In this document: positions 38,187-46,414 of the stretch, in pieces
How positions within the stretch are numbered: the stretch's first letter is position 1
How the letters are laid out: every line of letters begins with the position of its first letter
Assembly: GCA_965224765.1 (NCBI GenBank)
Contig: CBDDAC010000023.1
Coordinates: 353,265 to 417,264 of the forward strand
Source of the DNA: CAZDBA01 sp965224765
GTDB taxonomy: Bacteria > Planctomycetota > Planctomycetia > Pirellulales > Pirellulaceae
Direction: 5' to 3'
Length of the DNA stretch: 64,000 bases
Notes under the pieces: generated by a model
Told to the model about the DNA's origin: nothing
Seen by the model: only the letters and a program-made list of their open reading frames with translations
The model's database searches: none
Position numbers and translations under genes: made by a program

Positions 38187-39366
38187 TCGTTTTCCCTCGT
38201 TTGATTCTCAAAAGCGGATCGCCAAGCAGGTGAATCAGGTCGACGTGTTCCTTGCGCTCGGCCTCAAGGAGTTCAGGTTTGGGGCTGAACCCCTGCCCCA
38301 TCGCTTCGATCATTTGCCGCAACTCCGATGGGTCATCGGTCGCGATTAATCTTTGTTTGGCGAGTTTGACGATTTCCCCGAGAGTCTTGGACTCTCCGCT
38401 GAAGTGCTCCCGAGTCATTTCGAGGGTGAAAGTGCTTAACCCATAGGGCATGGCGACGCGAGTACTTGCAAGGACTGCAATGGGACCTGTTTCCTGCTGC
38501 AGCATTCGTTCGGCAAGGCAATCACTCGGGTGATCGAATCCTCCGGTACTACAGGCGAGAAAGATGGCGATCGGGTTGCCTTCAACCGCGTTCAATTGTC
38601 CGACGGTGCTGTTATCAAGAATGTCGAAGCTTCGGTCTGGCAGATGGATTTGATCCAGTCGATGCGTGGCGCCATGGCCGATGTAGACCCAGAACAGGCA
38701 CCCTTCATTGAATCGCTCGATACTCGTTTCTGAAAATTTTCGTGGGTCGGGGCAGTAGGGACTTTGCCAGCTTCCATAGGTCATGGAAGTCGTATAACCG
38801 CCGGGAACTAGATCCGTAATCATTTGCTTGGCGGCCTGCTCAATCAATTTGTCAACGAACTTGCCGAACCCGCCTACGCCAGCCACAAAGTTGATCCGCT
38901 TGAGCCAGCGACCACTGTTGTTTTTTTCGTAAGCAATGATTCGCTGAATCATTGCTTCAAGTTCTTTTGCTGTGTCGACCGGCAATCGGCCAATCGCCAG
39001 GTCCGGACTGCCATCCGCGTCGAGATCCGCGTATCGATTGTCGGTGGCGATATTGGGTTGGGCGCCAAACAAAACATTGACGTTGGCCGCAATGTAATTG
39101 GTTGGAGTCGTTTTTTGTGAGCCTTGAGAATCGCCCACCAACAAAATGGTTTCCAGATTCGAATTTGCTTTGGCCAGTTCCTGGATCTTTTTTTCGAGCT
39201 GACGGGCCGACTCCGGTGGTCGAATGACCGAAATGACATGACCTTGCTTCTGACGATATTCCACCCAGGTTTGGAGCGATTCGTTGAACGCATCAGGGCA
39301 AACAACCAAAGTGTCAGGTTGTTCAAGAGGAATGAAAATCGTGAAAAGTAAAATCCAGCTGTTCAT
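38158..39366 (-). CDS. C25 (gingipain-like) cysteine peptidase
   Basis: A 402-aa secreted peptidase of the caspase-like C25 family. It has a signal peptide (MNSWILLFTIFIPL), a first half with TLVVCPDAFNESLQTWVEYR and LETILLVGDSQG, and the catalytic pair His231 (FWVYIGHGATH) and Cys272 (FLACSTGGFDH). A short tail, HLLGDPLLRIKR, marks the end of the domain. Members usually act on surface or extracellular proteins. Start at 39366 is supported by AAGGA about seven bases upstream. A frame shift near its end separates it from a likely C-terminal domain. Confidence 0.85.
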   Translation of the reverse strand: MNSWILLFTIFIPLEQPDTLVVCPDAFNESLQTWVEYRQKQGHVISVIRPPESARQLEKKIQELAKANSNLETILLVGDSQGSQKTTPTNYIAANVNVLFGAQPNIATDNRYADLDADGSPDLAIGRLPVDTAKELEAMIQRIIAYEKNNSGRWLKRINFVAGVGGFGKFVDKLIEQAAKQMITDLVPGGYTTSMTYGSWQSPYCPDPRKFSETSIERFNEGCLFWVYIGHGATHRLDQIHLPDRSFDILDNSTVGQLNAVEGNPIAIFLACSTGGFDHPSDCLAERMLQQETGPIAVLASTRVAMPYGLSTFTLEMTREHFSGESKTLGEIVKLAKQRLIATDDPSELRQMIEAMGQGFSPKPELLEAERKEHVDLIHLLGDPLLRIKRGKTIGPSSRRQI

Positions 39367-39482
39367 GTAAAAATCCTTTTGAGCGAGAACTGTCATTTTC
39401 GCGGATTGAGCAGCGAGAAGCAAGTTGAATACAGGGACGTGCAGGCACATCTGTTGTGATGAAAAATTGAAGAGAAGTTCGG

Positions 39483-39995
39483 CTATTTCAGGCGGTGCTG
39501 TTCACGTTTCTGACGTTGGCTGTTCACAAACTGAAAAGCGTTTGGCTCAACTTTAAGAAATCGGATTAGTTGAGAGGTCGAAACGTTCAGACGCTTGGCG
39601 GCTTGGGAGACGTTGAATTCTTCGGAAGTGATGAAGTCCATGGCCTCGGCAAGTAAAGCCGCGAAATCGAAATGAGATTGACTGACAGATATTTTTCCTG
39701 ATTTAGTTCGCGACGCCCATCGTTCACCCGGTTGGCGCGTTGCAGAAACGTCGCTGCGACAATGAATTGCCAAACTGATTCTTAGACGTTCGACTGCAAC
39801 GCTTCGATTGGCAAGTTGGCTGCGACGCTCGCTGGCATGGCTTGTCGTGCCTGTGGGACGGTGAGTGATAACGATGGCGGTTTCAACTTTATTGCGATGC
39901 TGGCCACCTGGACCACTTCCCCGGGTACGCTTGATTTCACAATCAGCGAGCAATTGTTCCTCCGAAAAAGCCGCAGGATGGAGTTGATCGGACAC
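39483..39995 (-). CDS. Peptide chain release factor-like protein (RF-1/ArfB-like GGQ domain)
   Basis: A 170-aa protein containing the peptidyl-tRNA hydrolysis loop RTRGSGPGGQHRNKVETAI (GGQ), as in ArfB/YaeJ and PrfH. There is no stop-codon recognition domain. The C-terminal half instead holds a helical module (NVSQAAKRLNVSTSQLIRFL) that resembles a helix-turn-helix. Such proteins are common in planctomycetes and probably rescue stalled ribosomes, alongside the tmRNA in this window. The start is GTG 39995, with GAGTGA upstream. Confidence 0.82.
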   Translation of the reverse strand: MSDQLHPAAFSEEQLLADCEIKRTRGSGPGGQHRNKVETAIVITHRPTGTTSHASERRSQLANRSVAVERLRISLAIHCRSDVSATRQPGERWASRTKSGKISVSQSHFDFAALLAEAMDFITSEEFNVSQAAKRLNVSTSQLIRFLKVEPNAFQFVNSQRQKREQHRLK

Positions 39996-40121
39996 AGAAT
40001 TTCACTCATTTTCTTAAAGCAAAAACGAAAGTCGCTTCGATTTAGGACAAAAGGGTTTCCAAAACAAGATCTTTGTTGAAAAATAGCCTAAGTACTTAAA
40101 AGGCCAGCGAGCAGCAAATAT

Positions 40122-41939
40122 ATGACTGAAAACCAAATGGGACCGTATAAATTCCAAGGCGTCATCGGCCGAGGTGGCATGGGAACGGTCTACAAGGCGA
40201 TTCATCAGGACAGCGGAGAAATCGTTGCCGTCAAAGCCCTTTCCCCCACCTACTCCCACGATTCCCATTTTCGAAGTCGTTTTGAATCAGAGATCCAGGC
40301 CTTGATCAAGCTGGATCATCCTAACATTGTTCGGCTGTTGAGTTACGGTCAGGAAGACGGCAATCTTTACTTTGCGATGGAATTGGTTGAAGGGCAAAGT
40401 CTTTTCCATCTTCAAAAGTCCATCAAGAAATTTGACTGGCGGGATGTGATTGTTGTTGGGCGAGATGTGGCCGCGGGGTTGCGCCATGCCCATGATCGAG
40501 GGATTATCCATCGTGACCTCAAACCCGGCAACCTGTTGAAGAGTACCGACGGCACCATCAAAATCACCGATTTCGGAATCGCGAAGGAGTTTGGCGCCGA
40601 TCACAACACTCGTGACAACGTTTTAGGCACCTTGGATTTTATGAGTCCCGAGCAGGCGAAGGGGCATCCGGTTACCGTGCGGAGTGATCTTTTTTCTTTG
40701 GGCGTCGTGCTGTACACCATGTTGTCCGGTAAACCGCCATTTAGCGCGAACTCGATGGAAGAGTCATTGCGGAACCTGACATCGGTTCCAGCGCCCAATC
40801 TGACTTCGATGATTTCTGGAATTCCTGCCGAGATCGAAGAGCTAATCTCTCAGCTGATCGAGAAAAGGCCCGAGAGTCGAATCCCAACTGCTTTAGTTCT
40901 GTTGAACAAGTTTAATGAGATTGAGTATCGACTAAAGCATTCCAGTGAGGCCAAAACTGCCCATGGTGACGGTGGCGAAAAATCCAAGAGCAATCCCGGG
41001 TCTCCCAAGTCTGGAACTGTGCTGAATCACGATGTGACTTCGGACTTGTTTGTTGCCACACACGATTCACAACCCTCAATAGGTGCTAACAAGGAACCCT
41101 CGGCGTTGACCCGAAACGATCAAACTGTTGAGATAGGTTCACGTGAGGAGGCGGTGGAGGATCTGGAGTTTGAGACAAGTGAAATCGAAAATCCAGACTA
41201 TTTTAATACGGTTACCGACGAGCAGCGAAAGGTCGCAGGCGGAGTAGAGGCTGTCGAGAAGGAGTCCTCAACTAGGGGGGTTTGGCCACTGGTTGTTGCG
41301 CTGATTGTCGTCATTGGCTTGGCCGGGTTCGGGGTGAGTCAGGCATTTAAACGCCCGTCAGCCGATAATTTGTATCTTGCGATTGTGGCTAAGGCTGAGC
41401 GTCCCAATAAAGTGCGTGATGAGATTAGCAACTTCCTCGAGTTTTATCCCGATGACGAGCGCGCCGACGAAGTTAAGAGGCTGGACGAAGTTGCCAAAGC
41501 GATCGGTTTTTACAACCGGATGGCTGTGCGAGGCGGGATGACGGGGGAGAATCGACTCAGCAAGATGGAACGTGAGTTTGTGAAAATTGTTGATTTGTCG
41601 AAGGACGATTGCGTTGAAGGTTTTTCCAGACTAACGGCTTTTGTTGAACTTCACCGAAATCCTGACGAAGCCGATGAAGACAGGAAGGATTGTCACGCCG
41701 CAGCGGAAAGCTATCTGAAAAAGTTGCGCAATGATGCTCTAAATGATCTGGAGTGGCACGAAGAGTCGATTGATAATGCTTTTGTCAGAGCCAGGGCCGC
41801 CAGTTCGTTTGAAGAGCAGGAAAAGATTCTCAAAGCTGTGATCGACCTGTACGCAGAAATCACGTGGGCAGGGCCAAAGGTCGAGGAGGCTCGCGAGTTA
41901 CTTGAACGCTTTGCCGAAAAGGCAAATGACAATAACTAG
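40122..41939 (+). CDS. Membrane-anchored Ser/Thr protein kinase
   Basis: A 605-aa Hanks-type kinase. The N-terminal domain has the P-loop GRGGMGTVYKA at 15-25, the VAVKAL lysine near 43, HRDLKPGN near 128, ITDFGIAKE near 150 and GTLDFMSPEQA near 170. A membrane helix lies at about 387-405 (VWPLVVALIVVIGLAGFGVS) after a disordered linker, followed by an extracytoplasmic part of about 190 residues rich in helices. No PASTA repeats are seen. The arrangement matches the many PknB-like kinases of planctomycetes, whose targets are mostly unknown. Confidence 0.93.
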   Translation: MTENQMGPYKFQGVIGRGGMGTVYKAIHQDSGEIVAVKALSPTYSHDSHFRSRFESEIQALIKLDHPNIVRLLSYGQEDGNLYFAMELVEGQSLFHLQKSIKKFDWRDVIVVGRDVAAGLRHAHDRGIIHRDLKPGNLLKSTDGTIKITDFGIAKEFGADHNTRDNVLGTLDFMSPEQAKGHPVTVRSDLFSLGVVLYTMLSGKPPFSANSMEESLRNLTSVPAPNLTSMISGIPAEIEELISQLIEKRPESRIPTALVLLNKFNEIEYRLKHSSEAKTAHGDGGEKSKSNPGSPKSGTVLNHDVTSDLFVATHDSQPSIGANKEPSALTRNDQTVEIGSREEAVEDLEFETSEIENPDYFNTVTDEQRKVAGGVEAVEKESSTRGVWPLVVALIVVIGLAGFGVSQAFKRPSADNLYLAIVAKAERPNKVRDEISNFLEFYPDDERADEVKRLDEVAKAIGFYNRMAVRGGMTGENRLSKMEREFVKIVDLSKDDCVEGFSRLTAFVELHRNPDEADEDRKDCHAAAESYLKKLRNDALNDLEWHEESIDNAFVRARAASSFEEQEKILKAVIDLYAEITWAGPKVEEARELLERFAEKANDNN

Positions 41940-41944
41940 AAAGT

Positions 41945-41964
41945 AGGCCGGTTTTGACCGGCCT
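41945..41964. terminator. Bidirectional hairpin between kinase and selenoprotein genes
   Basis: AGGCCGGT pairs perfectly with ACCGGCCT around a TTTG loop, between two convergent genes. It lacks a strong T-run, so its efficiency is uncertain. Confidence 0.65.
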
Positions 41965-42013
41965 GGAATTCGAGTTGGGGCAGTGAGAACCGCCCCAACG
42001 GTTTGGGTTTTGG

Positions 42014-43030
42014 CTATTTCTTAATCCAATTACTCTCGAACGTTTGGTCGCCTGCGTTGAGTTCACCCGCTATCTTCTCGCCATCAAATTCTCCAGCGAA
42101 TTCCATGCGAGTATCGTTGGCGGTGACCGAAAAGGAGAGTTGGCGGCCGTTGAATCGCAGGTTCTCAACCGGTGATGAATGATCTTCATTTCCCGCTTGC
42201 CCGGTAGCAATGCCGTCTTTGACAGAGAGAATAACTTCTCCGGCGATGGTGCGATCATCATTGACATTACTTACCGTCCAGGTGCCGGCAATTTTTTCCA
42301 GGTTCGTAGCCAATGCCGCTTGGCGTTTTTGCTGACGTTCCACAGTGGTTGCGTCTGCCTTGGCGATGGTTTCTTCAGAAAGTGCGGGCTCTTCACCAGA
42401 TTTATTGAAGTCAGCAAGCCATTTCAGGGTCGCCTTCAGGCCAGGATTGAATCCCCATGGCCCTCTTTCCGCGGCAACTGCCAGTCGGCCATCTGAACGA
42501 ACCAGGAATACGCGATCGGGATAAGCACTATAGTCTTCGTTGGTCGCGTTGCTCATGCCGTCGATCAGCATCGGCATGGTTAGACTCTCATCGTCCATCA
42601 GCATCTTGGCTGTTGTGCATCGTTCATCGTAGTTCTTGTGTTGCTTGATCCCCTTGTCTCTGGCGATGGGCATTGGCCAGTCGCTATCAACCGCGTGGGC
42701 TTCACGAATGTAAATCAGACGAAACTCGACGACGTCTTTGTAGTCCTGATACATTTTTTCCATTGAGCCAACCTGACTCAAGAAGGGAGGTCATGTGTAA
42801 CTGCCAAAAAAAAGAACTACGGGTTTCTCGCCTTGAAAACTTGCCAAATCGGTTTCCGAATCCCCGTCGAGCGATTTGAGTGCAAAGGTGGGTGCCATTT
42901 CTCCGACCGTCAAGCTGTCTGCTTGGTTTCCACGCCTTTGTCCACTACGTCGACGCTGTGCATCAGCGTCTTGAGCAAAGGCAAGCACGCCGAAAGAAAT
43001 CAGTAAAAGAACCGTCATTGAGTGTTTCAT
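42014..43030 (-). CDS. Iodothyronine-deiodinase-like selenoprotein with in-frame TGA (Sec80)
   Basis: A 338-residue product if TGA at 42793-42791 is read as selenocysteine; otherwise it appears as two frames (43030-42791 and 42781-42014), both in one frame and without other stops. There is a signal peptide (MKHSMTVLLLISFGVLAFA), a thioredoxin-fold start (VGEMAPTFALKSLDG), and the redox site VVLFFGSYT-U-PPF. Deiodinases have the same pattern (FGSCT-U-PPF), followed by IYIREAHAVDS and later DERCTTAKML. The C-terminal 100 residues form an extra domain. A bacterial SECIS-like hairpin follows the TGA. The reaction is not known; iodide removal should not be assumed. Confidence 0.85.
42760..42793 (-). 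promoter_or_regulatory. Candidate bacterial SECIS element
   Basis: In the RNA, counting U of UGA as 1, residues 13-19 (UUGAGUC) pair with 25-31 (GCUCAA side, with U18-G26 and C19-G25), leaving loop AGGUU at 20-24. Weak U-G pairs extend the base. In E. coli fdhF the SelB-binding loop likewise carries GGU at about this distance after UGA. Confidence 0.72.
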
Positions 43031-43207
43031 ATTGATACCTCATGGAAAGAGTATGGGATCTGGTTTGAAACCGTTTTACGTTTTCGTTCGCAGGATATCC
43101 AGTATCAAGATGGAAACACGATCGAGAAATGCAATGAATCCGATTCTTGTATCAAATCCAACAACCTGAGATTTCTTGAGTGGTTGACGATGAATCGGTG
43201 ATGAAAC

Positions 43208-43465
43208 GGGAGGTTGAGGCTCCTGCCGAAACCTACTTCAATCATCAATTCCCGTTTGCAAGATAGTCTTTGACTGATGTGCCGTCGTGAAAGGTGTGAT
43301 TTTGAGGTAGGCATTTCCTTGGTGTGAAAACGCCGTTCGCAGAGCCGGTATACGCTGGAACTTTGGCGATTGGATTTGGTGCGATTCCGTTTGAAGTCGG
43401 TAATTCAATGTTCTTTGAAGAATGGAGACGACTCGGGTAGGTTTCGGCGGGAGCCTCAACCTCCC
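43208..43465. repeat. Facing pair of 25-bp repeats (MITE-like)
   Basis: Forward copy at 43208-43232, reverse copy at 43441-43465, 208 bp apart. Inner ends read CGAAACCTAC and GGGTAGGTTTCG, so the symmetry extends about five bases past the core. Confidence 0.8.
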
Positions 43466-43583
43466 GAAATGCCGAGGGCCGAATCATCACGCTCGAAAGG
43501 TCGACCATCCGAAGCACAGCACCTGCGATGAAAATCAACACCAAGAAAGTCCGAAGACTAAATCGCAAGTGTTTTCGGAGCAT
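43245..43583 (-). CDS. Possible small membrane protein, C-terminal part made of repeat sequence
   Basis: A 112-residue frame beginning MLRKHLRFSLRTFLVLIFIA, a style of N-terminus (FSLRT then a membrane helix) that is frequent in planctomycete small proteins. From about residue 40 it runs through the reverse 25-bp repeat, which translates as REVEAPAETY, and then into the spacer of the MITE-like pair. The N-terminus may be a genuine gene truncated by the repeat. It may also be chance. Confidence 0.3.
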   Translation of the reverse strand: MLRKHLRFSLRTFLVLIFIAGAVLRMVDLSSVMIRPSAFREVEAPAETYPSRLHSSKNIELPTSNGIAPNPIAKVPAYTGSANGVFTPRKCLPQNHTFHDGTSVKDYLANGN

Positions 43584-43666
43584 AGCCCATGTTGCCGCTG
43601 AGATAATTGGAAACCGTAAAGACGTCGCCTGTGCCGTCGCGAAAGAGAAACGTTGAAAGCCAACGT

Positions 43667-43693
43667 ACCTCGTGCAGGTTGACTGCACGAGGT
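43667..43693 (-). terminator. Hairpin after sdhB
   Basis: ACCTCGTGCA at 43667-43676 pairs exactly with TGCACGAGGT at 43684-43693, loop GGTTGAC, nine bases after the sdhB stop. No T-run follows on the minus strand (ACGTTGG), so it is a probable but not certain terminator. Confidence 0.65.
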
Positions 43694-43701
43694 CGCAATT
43701 T

Positions 43702-44478
43702 TTACTGGGACTTCATTTCGCCGCGACGATCAAGCGGCTCGGTCAAGGTTGCCTTCAGGAAGTCCTGATTCATTCGGCCGATGAAGGCGATGCTGATTCC
43801 CTTTGGGCATTGGGCTTCACACTCGCCGTAATTTCGGCAAGACCCAAATTCTTCGGCTTCCATTTGATCAACCATTGTTCGAGCTCGTTCGTAACGCTCG
43901 GTCTGACCCTGTGGAAGCATTCCAAGATGCGATATTTTCGCCGAGGTGAACAGCATGGCTGAGCTGTTTGGGCAAGCAGCAACACAAGCACCACAGCCAA
44001 TGCAGGTTGCCGCATCGAGTGCCGTTTCAGCCACTTCGGGTGCGATAGGAATCGAGTTGGGTTCTGGCTTGGGCCCAGAGTGATTGCTGATATAGCCGCC
44101 TGCCTGAATGATTCTGTCAAATGCGGCTCGATCAACGACTAAATCCTTGATAACCGGAAAGGCTTTGGCGCGCCAAGGTTCAATGTAGATTTCGGCGCCG
44201 TCATTGAAATGTCGCATGTACAACTGGCAAGTCGTGGTCTCGGCTTTGGGGCCGTGGGCCTCGCCGTTGATGACCATCGAGCACATGCCGCAGACGCCTT
44301 CGCGACAATCGTGGTCGAATGCTACCGGGTCCATTCCCTGTTCGGTTAGCTGCTCATTTAGGCTATCCATCATTTCCAGGAATGACATGTCTGGATTGAT
44401 TCCATCCAAATCGTGGGATTCCATTTTTCCGGACTTATCGCGATCCGCTTGTCGCCATACGTGAATTTTGAATTTCAT
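43702..44478 (-). CDS. sdhB: Succinate dehydrogenase/fumarate reductase iron-sulfur subunit
   Basis: Carries electrons from the flavoprotein to quinone at the membrane. The 258-aa product has the [2Fe-2S] site CREGVCGMCSM with a distal Cys in TTCQLYM, and the [4Fe-4S]/[3Fe-4S] motifs CIGCGACVAACPNSS and ECEAQCPKGI. Its ATG overlaps the sdhA stop by four bases, so it is translationally coupled as the last gene of sdhCAB. Confidence 0.96.
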   Translation of the reverse strand: MKFKIHVWRQADRDKSGKMESHDLDGINPDMSFLEMMDSLNEQLTEQGMDPVAFDHDCREGVCGMCSMVINGEAHGPKAETTTCQLYMRHFNDGAEIYIEPWRAKAFPVIKDLVVDRAAFDRIIQAGGYISNHSGPKPEPNSIPIAPEVAETALDAATCIGCGACVAACPNSSAMLFTSAKISHLGMLPQGQTERYERARTMVDQMEAEEFGSCRNYGECEAQCPKGISIAFIGRMNQDFLKATLTEPLDRRGEMKSQ

Positions 44479-46394
44479 GATTTGTAGTTCCTTGTAGCAA
44501 GCGGAAGCGCGTTGAACTCAAGAGGCTCTTTGTTGAGTTCCGGTGTAGTGCCTTCGCCCTTGTACTCAAAAACCGAAACGTGAGCATTGGTGTCGTCATT
44601 ACGTTTCGCTTCACCCTCGGGAGTTTGGTGTTCTTCCCTTAAGTGGCAACCGCATGATTCATCACGCATCAAGGCGTCCCGGCACATGAGTTCACCAAAG
44701 TCAAAGAAATCGGCGACTCGTCCAGCGTGTTCCAGAGATTGATTCAGTTCCGCTTTATTGCCTGGAAGTTTCAAGTTATTCCAGAATTCTTCACGCAATG
44801 CAGGGATCTTTTTTAGGCCTTCCTCAAGCAATTCTTTGCTGCGAGAAATTCCACAGTGTTCCCACATGATCTTGCCCAACTCACGGTGGAAGGACTGCGA
44901 GGATCGAGTTCCGCCGATGGAAAGCAGTCGATCGATTTGACCAGTGACTTCGCCTTCGACTTTCGCGAACTCCGGGTGATCCGTGGTGACTTGGCCTGGA
45001 TCGTGTCGGCTCAAGAAGTCGCCAATGGTGACCGGTACAATAAAGTATCCGTCGGCCAGGCACTGCATGAGAGAGCTGGCACCCAATCGATTGGCTCCGT
45101 GGTCTGCGAAGTTGGCTTCTCCGATCGCGTACAGTCCAGGCACATTGGTCATTAGGTTGTAGTCGACCCAAAGTCCGCCCATCGTGTAGTGAACGGCCGG
45201 ATAGATCCGCATCGGAGTTTCCGTAGGATCGTCATCGGTGATTCGGTGATACATCTCGAAGAGGTTGGCGTACTTGGATTTTACCGCTTCAACGCCTTTT
45301 TCCTGGATGGCGGTACCAAAGTCCAAGTAAACACCATAGCCTGTGGGGCCGACGCCAAGTCCTTTGTCACAAACGTCTTTGGCATTACGAGCGGCAACGT
45401 CTCGAGGAACTAGGTTACCAAAGCGAGGGTAACGCTCTTCCAGGTAGTAATAACGCTCGGCTTCAGGGATGTCCTTGGGGGCTCGTTTTTCGTCTGCGTC
45501 TTTGGGAACCCAAATGCGACCGTCATTTCGCAGCGACTCACTCATCAGCGTCAGTTTGGACTGATATTCGCCAGATGCCGGAATGGAGGTCGGGTGAATC
45601 TGTGTGAAGCAGGGATTGGCAAATCCAGCACCACGCATGTAGGCGCGATAGGCTGCGGTGACATTGCAGTGCTTGGCATTGGTGGAAAGGTAAAACACGT
45701 TTCCGTATCCGCCAGTTGCCAAAACGACTGCGTCGGCAGCGTGCCGAGTAATTTTACCGGTTTCCAGATTGCGAACGATGATCCCTCGCGTCTGACCGTC
45801 AACGACCACCAAATCCATCATCTCCGCACGGGTGTGCATCTTGACCGTTTTTTTGGCGATCTGCTCTTCGAGAGCCGAGTAGGCTCCCAGCAGTAATTGC
45901 TGTCCGGTTTCTCCTCGACAGTAAAAAGTTCGCTCAACAAGTACGCCGCCAAACGAACGGTTTGCCAGTTTTCCACCATACTCGCGGGCAAAGGGTACGC
46001 CCTGGGAAACCGCTTGATCGATAATCGCTGTGCTTAACTCAGCTAATCGGTAAACGTTTTCTTCGCGGGCACGATAGTCGCCACCTTTTTGCGTGTCGTA
46101 AAACAACCGCCAAGTCGAGTCGCCATCGTTGCGGTAATTTTTCGAGGCATTGATTCCACCTTGAGCCGCAATGCTGTGGGCTCGACGTGGCGAGTCCTGG
46201 AAACAAAAGCACTCGACGTTATAGCCCATCGCTCCCATGGAAGCCGCAGCCGATGCGCCGGCCAGGCCGCTACCGACCACGATGACTTTGTATTGAGGAC
46301 GATTCTTGGGACCGACCAGTCGCATGTTGTTCTTGTGGTTCGTCCAAGCGTCTTGTATCGGACCCTTGGGCAGTTTTGCATCTAAAGTAAGCAT
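44475..46394 (-). CDS. sdhA: Succinate dehydrogenase/fumarate reductase flavoprotein subunit
   Basis: Catalytic subunit holding covalent FAD, oxidising succinate to fumarate in the TCA cycle. The 639-aa product has the dinucleotide motif VVGSGLAGASAAA near residue 38, the histidine that binds FAD in RRAHSIAAQGGINA near 70, and the catalytic region HPTSIPASGEYQSKLT with an RYYYLEERYP segment. Sequence style (CFCFQDSPRRAHS, long insert) is of the Bacillus/fumarate-reductase-like type. It lies 20 bp after sdhC and overlaps sdhB by 4 bp. Confidence 0.96.
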   Translation of the reverse strand: MLTLDAKLPKGPIQDAWTNHKNNMRLVGPKNRPQYKVIVVGSGLAGASAAASMGAMGYNVECFCFQDSPRRAHSIAAQGGINASKNYRNDGDSTWRLFYDTQKGGDYRAREENVYRLAELSTAIIDQAVSQGVPFAREYGGKLANRSFGGVLVERTFYCRGETGQQLLLGAYSALEEQIAKKTVKMHTRAEMMDLVVVDGQTRGIIVRNLETGKITRHAADAVVLATGGYGNVFYLSTNAKHCNVTAAYRAYMRGAGFANPCFTQIHPTSIPASGEYQSKLTLMSESLRNDGRIWVPKDADEKRAPKDIPEAERYYYLEERYPRFGNLVPRDVAARNAKDVCDKGLGVGPTGYGVYLDFGTAIQEKGVEAVKSKYANLFEMYHRITDDDPTETPMRIYPAVHYTMGGLWVDYNLMTNVPGLYAIGEANFADHGANRLGASSLMQCLADGYFIVPVTIGDFLSRHDPGQVTTDHPEFAKVEGEVTGQIDRLLSIGGTRSSQSFHRELGKIMWEHCGISRSKELLEEGLKKIPALREEFWNNLKLPGNKAELNQSLEHAGRVADFFDFGELMCRDALMRDESCGCHLREEHQTPEGEAKRNDDTNAHVSVFEYKGEGTTPELNKEPLEFNALPLATRNYKS

Positions 46395-46414
46395 GAATGA
46401 ATATCTGTTCAGGT

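Noticed and set aside
42791..42793. Simple nonsense mutation in the thioredoxin-like gene
   Set aside because: The stop is TGA exactly at the known Sec position of deiodinases, followed by a SECIS-like hairpin; the rest of the gene is intact. A mutation is still possible but less likely.
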